Positions 17,112 through 25,517 of a stretch of DNA of 63,278 nucleotides are shown here, one piece after another (the stretch's first letter is position 1; every line of letters starts with the position of its first letter). Position numbers and translations under genes: made by a program. The DNA is taken from positions 71,085 to 134,362 of the forward strand of contig NZ_AOID01000063.1 in the NCBI RefSeq assembly GCF_000337195.1, in the 5' to 3' direction. The notes below the pieces were generated by a model. It saw nothing but the letters and a program-made list of their open reading frames with translations, ran no database searches and was not told the origin of the DNA. Origin of the DNA: Natrinema versiforme JCM 10478 (lineage in GTDB: Archaea; Halobacteriota; Halobacteria; Halobacteriales; Natrialbaceae).

Positions 17112-18286
17112 CGTTCGAATTCTCCGTTGATGATGTCCGCAACGCGATCGTAGTCGAAGAGGCGCTCATCGCCGTTCGACAGCGTTTCGAGACCGTTCCA
17201 CTCTCCGAACGTCTCGGGGTAGAACTGCTTTGCGGCAGCTTCGGTCTGGAACAGGTTGATAATCGGTCCCTGATAGGAGGTTCCACCGCGATAGAGCCGA
17301 TCGTTCTGGACAGCGGTAAGCCGTTTACCGACTGGGTCTTCGCGCATGGCATCCATTCGCTGCTCGAACTGTTCGGTCGAGACGTGAGAAAACCCGTACT
17401 GGAACAGCAGCGCGTCCGGATCGATCTCGAGGAGCCGTTCGTAGTCCCACTCCGCGTAGCTCCCATCGATCTCGTCGTCGAACGCGCCTCGCATCTCGAG
17501 GTCCCGGTACTGCTTGTGTCCGTTCCCGTCGTGAACCGGATAGGCATAGAACGCACCCTTCTCGAAGTTCGAGTTGATCGATAGCAGTCCGACGGTCGGT
17601 CGTTCCTCGTTCGGCGGTAGTTCGGACTGAATCTTCGAGAGGAGGCGTTCGTGAATCTCGTTGAGCGCCTCGTATCGCTCTCGCTGTTGGAAGACATCGG
17701 CGATTACGTCGAAGGCCTCGTACAGCGAGTAGTACGGATAGTCGTGCCAATCGTCGCCGCGACGACGAATCGAGTTGCCGACGATTGGGCCGATGCCGGT
17801 GGAGACTTCATCGAAATCCGCCGATTCCCAGCTGTCATCAAGGACGCTGATGAAGTTCGGATCGAACAGGTGGACGTCGCTCTGGAGGTCGTAGAACGTT
17901 TCCTTATCAATTCCGCCCTCACTCATGAGCTGCGGAACGTCGTCGAACGAGACATCGACGCCCGGAAGCGCGTCGTAGAACGCGCTCGGCCAGTTCTCCG
18001 TGTAAATGAGTCCCTGCAGACCGTCGAGTTGGCCGAGCGCGATAGCCATGTCAGCATAGGTGCTGAAGTACGCCATCCACGTCTCGGGCACGGCGTCGAA
18101 GGTGACCTCGCCCATCGGTGGCATCGACACCGTGTACGACTCGCTTCCGTCCGTCTCGACTCCGTCGCTCTGCCCGGCCAGCTCCGAACAGCCCGCGAGG
18201 GCAACGCCGGCCGCGAGTGAACTGCCGTATTTCAACGCGTCTCTGCGCGTCGGGTCTCTGGTCGTGCTGTCGGTATTGTCACTCAT
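17108..18286 (-). CDS. Iron-chelate-type ABC binding lipoprotein, copy 5
   Basis: 392 residues; Arg14-Arg15 and lipobox ALAGC (Cys33). It shares with copy 7 the pieces VPETWMA, KETFYDLQSD/KELFYELDPD, DDSWESAD/DDSWDESD and KQYRDL, forming a third subgroup. The C-terminal segment is SYQGPIINLFQTEAAAKQFYPETFGEW. Coupled to copies 4 and 6 by ATGA overlaps. Confidence 0.87.
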   Translation of the reverse strand: MSDNTDSTTRDPTRRDALKYGSSLAAGVALAGCSELAGQSDGVETDGSESYTVSMPPMGEVTFDAVPETWMAYFSTYADMAIALGQLDGLQGLIYTENWPSAFYDALPGVDVSFDDVPQLMSEGGIDKETFYDLQSDVHLFDPNFISVLDDSWESADFDEVSTGIGPIVGNSIRRRGDDWHDYPYYSLYEAFDVIADVFQQRERYEALNEIHERLLSKIQSELPPNEERPTVGLLSINSNFEKGAFYAYPVHDGNGHKQYRDLEMRGAFDDEIDGSYAEWDYERLLEIDPDALLFQYGFSHVSTEQFEQRMDAMREDPVGKRLTAVQNDRLYRGGTSYQGPIINLFQTEAAAKQFYPETFGEWNGLETLSNGDERLFDYDRVADIINGEFER

Positions 18287-19452
18287 CGTTCGAACTCTCC
18301 GGTGATGATGTCTGCGACCGCCTGTCGGTCGAAGAGTTGGTCGTCGCCGGTCACCTCCCCGAACTCGTCGGGGAACAGTTGCTTCGCCGCTCGCTCGGTC
18401 AGGAAGAGGTTGTGAATCGGCCCCTGATTGAGGTAGCCGCCGCGGTAGACGCGCCCGTTCTGGACGGCGGAAAGCTCGCTCCCGACGGGATGGCTCTGCA
18501 TGTAGTCGAGAACGACGTCCCGGAACTCCGCGGCGGACTTTCGTTCGTGCCCGCGGACGAGAATTACCTCGGGATCGACCTCAAGTAAGTTCTCGTAGTC
18601 GAGTTCACCGCGGTTCGTGGTGCTGAGATTGTCGATATCGGTCCCCGTCAGTGCGTCGTGAACGCCGAGATCGCGCCACTGTTTCTTGCTCGTCCCAGCG
18701 TCGTCGAGTCGATACGGCGAGAACGTCTCCGGCTCGTCGGTCCCCTCGAACGTGAGGAAGACGTCCGGTCGGTCGTCGCTCGGCGGGAGTCGCTCTTGGA
18801 TCGACGCGATGAACTCGTCGTGAAGGTCGCTGAAGGCCTCGTAGCGTGCCTGCTGTTGGAACACTTCGGCAACCTTCTCGAACGCTTCGTATAGCGTGTA
18901 GTAGCGGTAGTCGTGCCACCCGTCGGAGCGCCGAAAGATCAGGTTCCCGACGAACGGCGCGACGGTCGTCGCGATCTCGTCGACGTCTTCCTCACCCCAG
19001 TCGAACCAGTTGATGAGCATCTGGGGGTCATACAGGTGGACGTCGCTCTCGAGTTCGTAGAACTCCTCTTTGGTCCTGACCTCCGGATACTGCTCAAGGA
19101 CGGCTTGATCGACCGAGACGCCGGGAAGTTCGTCGTAGACGTAAGTGTAGTACCGGTCCGCGCCACCGACGCCGGCCAACCCATCGGCCTGGCCCAGTGC
19201 GACGGCCATATCGGTGTAGCCGCCGTCGTATGCGATCCATCGCTCGGGGACCTCGTCGAACGAGACCGTCCCCATCGGTTCCATCGATACCGAGTACGAG
19301 CCGTCCTCAGTCGTCTGGGTCCCTTGGGAACCCTCCTGTCCGACCAGGTCCGAACAGCCCGCGAGGGCGGTCCCGGTCGCAAGCGCCGCGCCGTACTTGA
19401 TCGTGTCTCTGCGTGTCGGTGCCGCTGTCGTGTTTGTATTCTCGGGATTCAT
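18283..19452 (-). CDS. Iron-chelate-type ABC binding lipoprotein, copy 6
   Basis: 389 residues; Arg14-Arg15 and lipobox ALAGC (Cys33). Long stretches agree with copy 2 (TSKKQWRDLGVHDALTGT, LVRGHERKSAAEFRD, RVYRGGYLNQGPIHNLFL), although three other copies lie between them, so the array did not grow only by copying the neighbour. It overlaps copy 5 by ATGA, whereas its ATG follows the stop of copy 7 without overlap (TAA then ATG). Confidence 0.88.
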   Translation of the reverse strand: MNPENTNTTAAPTRRDTIKYGAALATGTALAGCSDLVGQEGSQGTQTTEDGSYSVSMEPMGTVSFDEVPERWIAYDGGYTDMAVALGQADGLAGVGGADRYYTYVYDELPGVSVDQAVLEQYPEVRTKEEFYELESDVHLYDPQMLINWFDWGEEDVDEIATTVAPFVGNLIFRRSDGWHDYRYYTLYEAFEKVAEVFQQQARYEAFSDLHDEFIASIQERLPPSDDRPDVFLTFEGTDEPETFSPYRLDDAGTSKKQWRDLGVHDALTGTDIDNLSTTNRGELDYENLLEVDPEVILVRGHERKSAAEFRDVVLDYMQSHPVGSELSAVQNGRVYRGGYLNQGPIHNLFLTERAAKQLFPDEFGEVTGDDQLFDRQAVADIITGEFER

Positions 19453-20640
19453 TTAGATCTCACCGTCGATGATTTCTGCAACGCGCTGGCGATCGAACAG
19501 CTGTTCGTCCTCGGGAACGTCCGGGAACCGCTCAGGGTCGAACGCGCCGAACGTTTCGGGGTAGAGCAGGCGTGCGACGAGTTCGGTCTGGAACAGGCTC
19601 ACGATCGGCCCCTGTTGGAAGTACGGGCCCGGATAGACGGCGTCGTTCTGGACAGCAGTGAGTTGACGGCCGACGGGATGGTCCGAAAGCGGCGCGACGA
19701 ACTGGTCGTGAAACGCGCTCGCGGAGAACTCGCCGGTTTCGTCCGTGAGGCGAACGCCGCCGTGGACGACGATGATTTCGGGGTCGATATCCGCCAGCGC
19801 CTCGTAGTCGAGCATTCCGTCGGTGTGTTCCTCGCTGAACGCTGAGTCGATGCCGAGGTCGCGATACTGCTTCATCTCGAGGCCTTCGGAATCAGTCGTC
19901 ATCGCCGCGAAATCGCCGCTTTCGAGGTCGGATCCGAAGTTGATGAGTCCGATTTCGGGACGATCGCGGTCGGCCGATAATTCCGAGTCGATCTCAGCCC
20001 AGAGGTCGTCGTGGACGTCGGCGAACGCCTCGTACCGCTCGCGCTCGTCGAAGACGTCGGCCAACCGGTCGAACGCCTCGTACAGCGAGTACAGTTCGTA
20101 GTCGTGAAACTCGCGTCGGCGAACGATATTGTTCCCGAAGAAGGGAGCGACGGTCTCTCCGATCTCCTCGGTGTCGGACTCGTCCCACGAGTCGTCGAAG
20201 CCGGTTCCGTGGAGATAGTTCGGGTCACAGAGGATGATATCCGGATCGAGTTCGTAGAACAACTCCTTGTCCCAACCGCCCCCGGCCAGCGGGTTCGGAA
20301 CGTCCGTCGGCATCGACACGCCGACGCGGTCATAGAAGTACGACTCTGGATACCATCCGGCGGGCCGAAACCCATCGCGTTGGCCGAGTGCAACGGCCAT
20401 ATCCGCCCACGGACCCGTAAGCGCCATCCACGTCTCCGGAACCTCCTCGAGGGAGAGACAGTCGACGGGCTCGATACAGGCTTCGTACGAACCTTGGCTG
20501 TCAGTCCCTGCAGTGCCGTCGTCCTGCCCGGCCAACTCCGAACAGCCCGCGAGGGCGGTCCCAGCCGCAAGTGCGCCGCCGTATTTCAGCGTCTCCCTAC
20601 GCGTCGGTCCATCGGTCGTGCCGTCGCCATCGCCATTCAT
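19453..20640 (-). CDS. Iron-chelate-type ABC binding lipoprotein, copy 7
   Basis: 395 residues; Arg14-Arg15 and lipobox ALAGC (Cys33). It differs from the others in a short cysteine-bearing start of the mature domain (SYEACIEPVDCLSLEEVPE) giving two extra cysteines, and in an AFSEEHTDGMLDYEALADIDPE segment. It groups with copy 5. The paired cysteines could form a disulphide outside the cell, a feature not seen in the other copies. Overlaps copy 8 by ATGA. Confidence 0.87.
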   Translation of the reverse strand: MNGDGDGTTDGPTRRETLKYGGALAAGTALAGCSELAGQDDGTAGTDSQGSYEACIEPVDCLSLEEVPETWMALTGPWADMAVALGQRDGFRPAGWYPESYFYDRVGVSMPTDVPNPLAGGGWDKELFYELDPDIILCDPNYLHGTGFDDSWDESDTEEIGETVAPFFGNNIVRRREFHDYELYSLYEAFDRLADVFDERERYEAFADVHDDLWAEIDSELSADRDRPEIGLINFGSDLESGDFAAMTTDSEGLEMKQYRDLGIDSAFSEEHTDGMLDYEALADIDPEIIVVHGGVRLTDETGEFSASAFHDQFVAPLSDHPVGRQLTAVQNDAVYPGPYFQQGPIVSLFQTELVARLLYPETFGAFDPERFPDVPEDEQLFDRQRVAEIIDGEI

Positions 20641-21833
20641 GCATCGAAGTCTCCATTGATGATGTCCGCGACGCGCGTTCGCGAGAACAACTGCTCCGAT
20701 TCCGGGATGTCGTACGTCCCATCGTCGTTGTAGGTTGGGAACTCGCCAAACTGCTCGGGGTAGATTTGCTTCGCAGCCATCTCTATCTGGAACAGATTAT
20801 AAATCGGGCCCTGCATCGAATCGCCGCCACCGTACAGCCGATCGTTCTGTACCGCGCTCAACTTCGAGCCAACCGGATCGTCTTCAAGTTCGAGCATCGA
20901 CTGATATCGTTCGTCAAAGCCGCCCGTGCCGAAGTTGTGAATGAGAACGTCCGGATCGATTTCGAGCATCAATTCGAGGTCGTAGGTTCCTGCGTCCGAT
21001 TCGTACGTCCGATCGCTCTCGGCGAATACGTCCCGCACGCCGAGCGGCCGGTAGTGTGAGACGCCGTATCCCTCGTTGTCTATCTTATACGGCGAGAACA
21101 CACCCCAGTCGTTCATCGCAACCAGTGCCACCGTCGGGCGTTCGTCCGCAGGCGGGAGGTTGGATTCGACGAGTGAGACGAGATCGTCACGAACGCGTTT
21201 TAACGCCTGATACCTCTCGGTCTCGCGGAATACCTGTGCGACCTTGTTGTATAACTCCCAGGCGGTGTAGAATTCGTAATTCTCGACGCTTTGATCGACT
21301 CGCTCGTTGTGCGCCCGCGAGAACCGATTTCCGAAGTAGGAAGCCACGTTCCGTTCGATTTCCTCAACATCGTTCTCATCGAAGTCGTAGTACTCGCCGT
21401 AAACGGAGTACCACGTCGGATCGAGCAAGATGAGGTCGGGATCGACATCGTAGATAAGTTCCTTGTTGTCGTAACTGCTCGTCATCCGTGTAGAGGGGTC
21501 AAACCCGATATCGGGTAACTGGTCGTAATAGCCAGTATAAAAGCGCTCCGTCGGCATCGCCTTGATCGCTTCACCGTGGCCGAAAGCCACCGCCATGTCG
21601 ACGTAATTTATACTATAGGTGAGGATCCGATCGGGGACCGCCTCAAATTCGATGGTTCCAACCGGTGATATCGTCACCGAGTAGGAGCCCCCGCCTGCTT
21701 CCGCCGTCGATCCCGAGTCGGTCTGGCCTACGAACTCCGAACACCCCGCCAGCAGTCCGCTTCCGACGGCCGTGCCGCTGCACGTCACGAAATCCCGCCG
21801 TGTCGGGCCGTTGCCTCTCATTTTGTCTCCCAT
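20637..21833 (-). CDS. Iron-chelate-type ABC binding lipoprotein, copy 8 (first in the array)
   Basis: 398 residues; Arg12-Arg13 and lipobox LLAGC (Cys31). It is the promoter-proximal member: an iron box begins 5 bases before its ATG, with a TATA-like TTTATTAT at about 21856-21864. The ATG at 21821 is an alternative start. It is loosely related to copies 3 and 4 (SHYRPLGVRDVFAESD, YEFYTAWELYNKVAQVF, and PTYNDDGTYDIPESEQLFSR at the end). Its stop overlaps the start of copy 7. Confidence 0.88.
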   Translation of the reverse strand: MGDKMRGNGPTRRDFVTCSGTAVGSGLLAGCSEFVGQTDSGSTAEAGGGSYSVTISPVGTIEFEAVPDRILTYSINYVDMAVAFGHGEAIKAMPTERFYTGYYDQLPDIGFDPSTRMTSSYDNKELIYDVDPDLILLDPTWYSVYGEYYDFDENDVEEIERNVASYFGNRFSRAHNERVDQSVENYEFYTAWELYNKVAQVFRETERYQALKRVRDDLVSLVESNLPPADERPTVALVAMNDWGVFSPYKIDNEGYGVSHYRPLGVRDVFAESDRTYESDAGTYDLELMLEIDPDVLIHNFGTGGFDERYQSMLELEDDPVGSKLSAVQNDRLYGGGDSMQGPIYNLFQIEMAAKQIYPEQFGEFPTYNDDGTYDIPESEQLFSRTRVADIINGDFDA

Positions 21834-21837
21834 CGTC

Positions 21838-21855
21838 TTTTAGGCTTGCCTAAAA
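21838..21855 (-). promoter_or_regulatory. DtxR-type iron box 2, at the start of the receptor array
   Basis: TTTTAGGCTTGCCTAAAA is an 18-base near-perfect palindrome just upstream of the ATG at 21833 and downstream of a TATA-like tract. A repressor here would block initiation of the eight-receptor transcript directly. Confidence 0.75.
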
Positions 21856-21875
21856 CATAATAAACGCTCCGATTA

Positions 21876-21889
21876 TTAGGCGGGCCTAA
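21876..21889 (-). promoter_or_regulatory. DtxR-type iron box 3
   Basis: TTAGGCGGGCCTAA, a second palindrome 20 bases upstream of box 2, directly after the stop of the small ATPase-fragment gene at 21891. Paired boxes would allow cooperative binding. Confidence 0.7.
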
Positions 21890-21890
21890 A

Positions 21891-22184
21891 TCAAGAGCGG
21901 TCGCCGACTACCTCTTGAGCGGTGGCCTCGAGAAACGATTCGGGGGCGGCATCAATTTCACCGGCTTGGACGCCCCAGAGCGTCGCGTACAGCTCGTCCG
22001 CTGCGAGCAAGTCGTCGTGAGTGCCGTGCTCGACGATCCGCCCGTCCTCGAGGACGAGGATCGTGTCCGCATCCTTGATCGTCGAGAGTCGGTGGGCGAT
22101 GGCCACCGTCGTCCGCTCGGTGGTCAGTTCCTCGAGCGAGCGCGAGGCATCGAGTTCCGTCTCGAGCCCCTTCTGCTCGGTCAT
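21891..22184 (-). pseudogene. C-terminal fragment of an ABC exporter ATPase, still coupled in the operon
   Basis: 97 residues. The part from about residue 22 reads as the end of an exporter-type nucleotide-binding domain: [20 protein letters not shown] (the H-loop with its His), [15 protein letters not shown], and the usual tail. The Walker A, Q-loop, signature and Walker B parts are missing; the N-terminal [11 protein letters not shown] corresponds to the region just after the D-loop. It cannot hydrolyse ATP. Its ATG overlaps the stop of the FecE-type gene by ATGA. It could be a leftover of a siderophore exporter/importer (YbtPQ-like) or a retained small protein. Confidence 0.65.
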
Positions 22185-23101
22185 TCTGTAGCCTCCGTGC
22201 CATCGTGTCGCCGGCTCTCCGCGTCATCGCGATCCGGTTCATTACCGTCGTTGCGGGCGCGGAGCGGATCGATCCGCGGTCCGCGCTCGGTCAGTTCGAC
22301 ATCGGCGTCGATCCGGAACACCGCCTCGAGCAGCGATTCGGTAACAACCTCCGAAGGTGCCCCTCGAGCCCGTATTTCGCCGTCCTCGAGGACGATCATG
22401 TGATCGGCGAGCCGCGCCGCCTGTTCGATGTCGTGGAGCACGACGACGACCGTAATGTCGCTTTCCTCGCGCAGCCGTTTGATGATCTCGATGACCGTGA
22501 GCTGATGGTGGAGATCGAGGAACGTCGTCGGTTCGTCGAGCAAGAGCACGTCGGTTTCCTGGGCCAGCACCATCGCGATCCACGCGAGTTGTTTCTGGCC
22601 ACCGCTGAGGCTGCCGACCTCGCGCCCGCGGAGGTGCCCACAGCCCGCAAGGGAGATCGCACGCTCGACCGCCTCGCGATCCGCGTCGGAGATCGACTCG
22701 AAAAAGCCACGGTAGGGATAGCGGCCGTGATAGACGAGATCCTCCACGGTGATACTGCTCGGCGACGTGCTCTCTTGGGAGAGCAGGCCGAGCTTCCGGG
22801 CGAGGGCCTTCGTCCCCATCGACTGGACGTCGTCGCCACCGAGCAGTACCGACCCGCCCTCGGGCGCGAGCTGGTTGGCAAGTCCCTTCAACAGCGTGCT
22901 CTTCCCCGATCCGTTCGGGCCGACGAGCGCGGTGACCGCACCCGGTTCGGCCGCGATGGATTCGCCGCCGATTATCGGGTCGTCCGAACTCGAGTACTGC
23001 AACACGAGTTCCGAACCGGAGAGCGTACTCGCTGCCGCGTCGGTGACGGCTGTGTCTTCCGGTTCGGTCGACCGATCCGGGTCCGTGACAGGGGCACCCA
23101 T
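22181..23101 (-). CDS. FecE-type ABC ATPase for iron-chelate import
   Basis: 306 residues. Complete nucleotide-binding domain: Walker [10 protein letters not shown] at 61-69, Q-loop Gln109, signature LSGGQ at 165-169, Walker B VLLLDE at 185-190, and H-loop His in [10 protein letters not shown]. The sequence around HGRYPY after the Q-loop is typical for the Fe3+-siderophore/cobalamin (FecE/FhuC/BtuD) subfamily. A low-complexity acidic N-terminal extension of about 30 residues is haloarchaeal in style. Its start directly follows the permease stop (TGA-ATG), so the two are coupled. It is the only complete ATPase seen for the eight receptors. Confidence 0.92.
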   Translation of the reverse strand: MGAPVTDPDRSTEPEDTAVTDAAASTLSGSELVLQYSSSDDPIIGGESIAAEPGAVTALVGPNGSGKSTLLKGLANQLAPEGGSVLLGGDDVQSMGTKALARKLGLLSQESTSPSSITVEDLVYHGRYPYRGFFESISDADREAVERAISLAGCGHLRGREVGSLSGGQKQLAWIAMVLAQETDVLLLDEPTTFLDLHHQLTVIEIIKRLREESDITVVVVLHDIEQAARLADHMIVLEDGEIRARGAPSEVVTESLLEAVFRIDADVELTERGPRIDPLRARNDGNEPDRDDAESRRHDGTEATE

Positions 23102-24232
23102 TCAGATCTCACCCATATTCTCCTGTTTTCGCATGAGATAGAGGAAGTACGGCCCACCGAGGAGGCCGGTAACGATGCCGACGGGGATCTGTGTGGGGCT
23201 CAACGCGAGTCGCGCCCCTACGTCGGCACCGACCATCAACGCCGGCCCGACGAAGAGACAGCCGATGATCAGCTTCTTCGAGTCGCTCCCGACGAGGTTT
23301 CGCACCATGTGCGGGACGATGAGCCCGACGAAGCCGACGATACCCGCGACGGCGATGCTCGCCGCCGCCGCGAGGACCGCGACCCCAGAGAGTGCAAAAC
23401 GAACCTTCTCGATCGACATGCCCAGCGACTTCGCCGTCTGCTCGCCCAACAGCATGACGTTCATCTGCCTCGAGCCGGCGACGGAGAGCAACACGACCAC
23501 GAACGACCACGGAAGCACGAGACGGACCTGCTCCCAGTCGGTCCCGGTAAGTGACCCGGTCGTCCACGCGATCGCCGACTGGACGACGCCGATGTCGTCC
23601 GCGAAGAAAAACAGCGCCGTCTGCAGCGAGCCGAAGACCGTGCCGACGATGACGCCGGCGAGTACCAGTCGAACCGGTGACGTTCCGTTCTTCCACGCGA
23701 TGACGTAGACGATGAGAAAGGCGCCGGCACCCCCGAGGGCGGCGATCAGCGGGAGGAAAGCGGTCAGACTCCCGAATACGACGAGCGTCAGCAAAATCAT
23801 CAACCCTGCGCCGGAGGAGACGCCGAGAATGAACGGGCTCGCGAGTTCGTTCCGCGTCACCGCCTGGAAAATCGCCCCCGAGACGCCGAGGTTCATCCCG
23901 ACGAGGGCCGCGACGAACACCCGGGGGAGACGAATGTTCCAGACGATGAGGCTCTCGGTGCTCATCTCCGGCATCGTTTCTCCTAGGAGGAACGCGTCCC
24001 ATGCCTGCGGATTGAACACGACGTTGGGATTGAACACCGCGGCCCACGCCTGAGCGAACGTCATCGAATACGCCCCGTAACTCACCTGGATGAGCCCGCC
24101 GGCGAACACGATCGCGAGGCTGCCGAGGACAACCGTGATGAGATTCGGATCGAAGAGCCACCCGAATCGTGACTCCTTTGCCGACGACGGAGCCGTCGGA
24201 TCCGGCCCGACGGTCGACTTTCGCTTACTCAT
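23102..24232 (-). CDS. FecD-type permease for iron-chelate import
   Basis: From the ATG at 24232 the protein has 376 residues with about nine to ten membrane helices and the FecCD family signatures (SLIVWNIRLPRVFVAALVG in the early cytoplasmic loop; GVSSGAGLMI; and GFVGLIVPHMVRNLVGSD, the coupling region contacting the ATPase). In this family two permease subunits form the channel; only one gene is present, so a homodimer is expected. Longer versions starting at 24349 or 24481 would add a polar region unlike the family. It is preceded by two iron boxes. Confidence 0.9.
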   Translation of the reverse strand: MSKRKSTVGPDPTAPSSAKESRFGWLFDPNLITVVLGSLAIVFAGGLIQVSYGAYSMTFAQAWAAVFNPNVVFNPQAWDAFLLGETMPEMSTESLIVWNIRLPRVFVAALVGMNLGVSGAIFQAVTRNELASPFILGVSSGAGLMILLTLVVFGSLTAFLPLIAALGGAGAFLIVYVIAWKNGTSPVRLVLAGVIVGTVFGSLQTALFFFADDIGVVQSAIAWTTGSLTGTDWEQVRLVLPWSFVVVLLSVAGSRQMNVMLLGEQTAKSLGMSIEKVRFALSGVAVLAAAASIAVAGIVGFVGLIVPHMVRNLVGSDSKKLIIGCLFVGPALMVGADVGARLALSPTQIPVGIVTGLLGGPYFLYLMRKQENMGEI

Positions 24233-24422
24233 GACGGACCACGCCGATAGGTTCGATCCAATCGCGGTCTCTCGTCCCGCTGACCGGTCCGGTAGATCGC
24301 TTGGTCTCGTTTCCGAGTAGGCCCCCGCGCCGTGTCCGCGACACGCCATCGATGACAGCGTCACTATCCGACCGACATTCACGGTTTCCGATAGATTCGA
24401 TCGCCCCGGTTTCGCCTCGCAT
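24225..24422 (-). CDS. Possible 65-residue leader peptide before the permease gene
   Basis: An ATG at 24422 sits 5 bases from iron box 4, the same distance as the receptor operon start from its box, and the TATA-like tract behind it fits initiation here. The frame ends at 24225, overlapping the permease ATG at 24232 by eight bases, which would couple translation. The peptide is arginine-rich with no recognisable domain. Alternatively this stretch is only the 5' untranslated leader. Confidence 0.3.
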   Translation of the reverse strand: MRGETGAIESIGNRECRSDSDAVIDGVSRTRRGGLLGNETKRSTGPVSGTRDRDWIEPIGVVRHE

Positions 24423-24427
24423 ACTGG

Positions 24428-24444
24428 TTTAGGGCCACCTAAAA
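24428..24444 (-). promoter_or_regulatory. DtxR-type iron box 4
   Basis: TTTAGGGCCACCTAAAA, imperfect in the centre, lies directly downstream of a TATA-like AT tract (24443-24451, read on the minus strand) and upstream of the permease/ATPase transcript. Confidence 0.65.
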
Positions 24445-24460
24445 TACAAAACCGTTCCGA

Positions 24461-24476
24461 TTTAGGCCCACCTAAT
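24461..24476 (-). promoter_or_regulatory. DtxR-type iron box 5
   Basis: TTTAGGCCCACCTAAT, about 20 bases behind box 4. The same double-box spacing is seen at the receptor operon (boxes 2 and 3), suggesting a common promoter design. Confidence 0.6.
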
Positions 24477-24521
24477 CCCACTGGTGGTCAGGACGAGTCA
24501 CCACACCGACGTGTCGCTGGC

Positions 24522-25517
24522 TCAGTACGGAACGCCACATCGCGGACACATCGGAACGCTCGCTTCGGGGAGCACGAGTCCGCAGTTCGGACACTCGTCG
24601 CCGTCCGGCGCGGTTATTTCCGCGACGAGCTCATCGGTTCGGTCGCGGATGGCCGGAATCGATCCGACCGTCTCAGGAACGTTATCTGCGGGGTCGTCCC
24701 GACCGGTCGCAAAGCGAACTCGAGCGGTGAGGAACTGCTCGGGATCGTCGTCGACGGCCGCGGTCACGTCCGGAATCGACACGTCCGCATCCGCTCGCTC
24801 TAGCACACCGAGCGCCTCAACTGCCCGTCCGCGCACGTAAGGGTTCTCGTCGTCCAGTCGATCACGCAGTGTACCGACGCTCTCGGATAGCGCATCGGGG
24901 TGCGTACAGCCGATCACGACGAGCGCGGTACAGAGGTGATAGCGGACGAGTTCGTTGGGATCGTCGAGCGACTCGGTCAGGGTTCCGACGTGGTGGCGGA
25001 GCCGATTTTGATCGCCCAGCGCCACGAACTCGAGCGCTTTCGCGAGCTTCTCTCTGACCTCGGGCTCATCGAACGACAAACCGATTCGCAGGTCGGCCAG
25101 CACCTCGGGCGTGGCGGCCGTCTCCGGGTGCTCCAACGCGACGTAGCCCAGCGCCTCCGCCGATCGAGCGCGCACGAAATAGAACTCGTCGTCGTCAGCC
25201 AACCGGGCCGCGAGCGAGGGAACGACCGACGAGACGCCGTCCGGATCGGCTGCCGCGATTTCGACGAACAGTTTCGCGGTCGTCAGACGGACCGATCGTT
25301 CCTCGTCGGTCAGAAACGACGTTACCGTCTCGAGGATCGGCTCGAGCGTGCTCGGCTGTGTTTCGGCGATCTTCGTTACCGTTTGAAGCGCCGCTTTCCG
25401 CGTCTCCATATCGTGGGTTTCGACTCGCTCGAGGTGCGTGACAGCCTCCTCGAAGGCGGCGCTGTCGAGGGCGGCCTCGAGCCGGTCGACGGATGACGGC
25501 TGTGGTGAATCGTCCAT
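24522..25517 (-). CDS. HEAT-repeat protein with a C-terminal zinc ribbon
   Basis: 331 residues from the ATG at 25517 (an upstream ATG at 25586 would add unrelated sequence). The body is a series of about seven 35-40 residue alpha-helical repeats with the spacing D-x-V-R (for example DEERSVRLTTAKLFVEIA, DEFYFVRARSAEALG, DDPNELVRYHLC, DENPYVRGRAVEALG). The end has a treble-clef-like pair CPNCG and CPRCG separated by 11 residues, a zinc ribbon. Such proteins act as scaffolds; the partner is unknown. It converges with the iron operon but is read towards it, so it is not part of it. Confidence 0.75.
   Translation of the reverse strand: MDDSPQPSSVDRLEAALDSAAFEEAVTHLERVETHDMETRKAALQTVTKIAETQPSTLEPILETVTSFLTDEERSVRLTTAKLFVEIAAADPDGVSSVVPSLAARLADDDEFYFVRARSAEALGYVALEHPETAATPEVLADLRIGLSFDEPEVREKLAKALEFVALGDQNRLRHHVGTLTESLDDPNELVRYHLCTALVVIGCTHPDALSESVGTLRDRLDDENPYVRGRAVEALGVLERADADVSIPDVTAAVDDDPEQFLTARVRFATGRDDPADNVPETVGSIPAIRDRTDELVAEITAPDGDECPNCGLVLPEASVPMCPRCGVPY

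Noticed and set aside
13622-19845. Long open frames on the plus strand opposite the receptor genes (for example 13622-14374, 16047-16943, 18913-19845)
   Set aside because: They mirror the GC-rich third positions of the receptor genes, have no starts with promoters and no family resemblance; the minus-strand proteins are clearly real.
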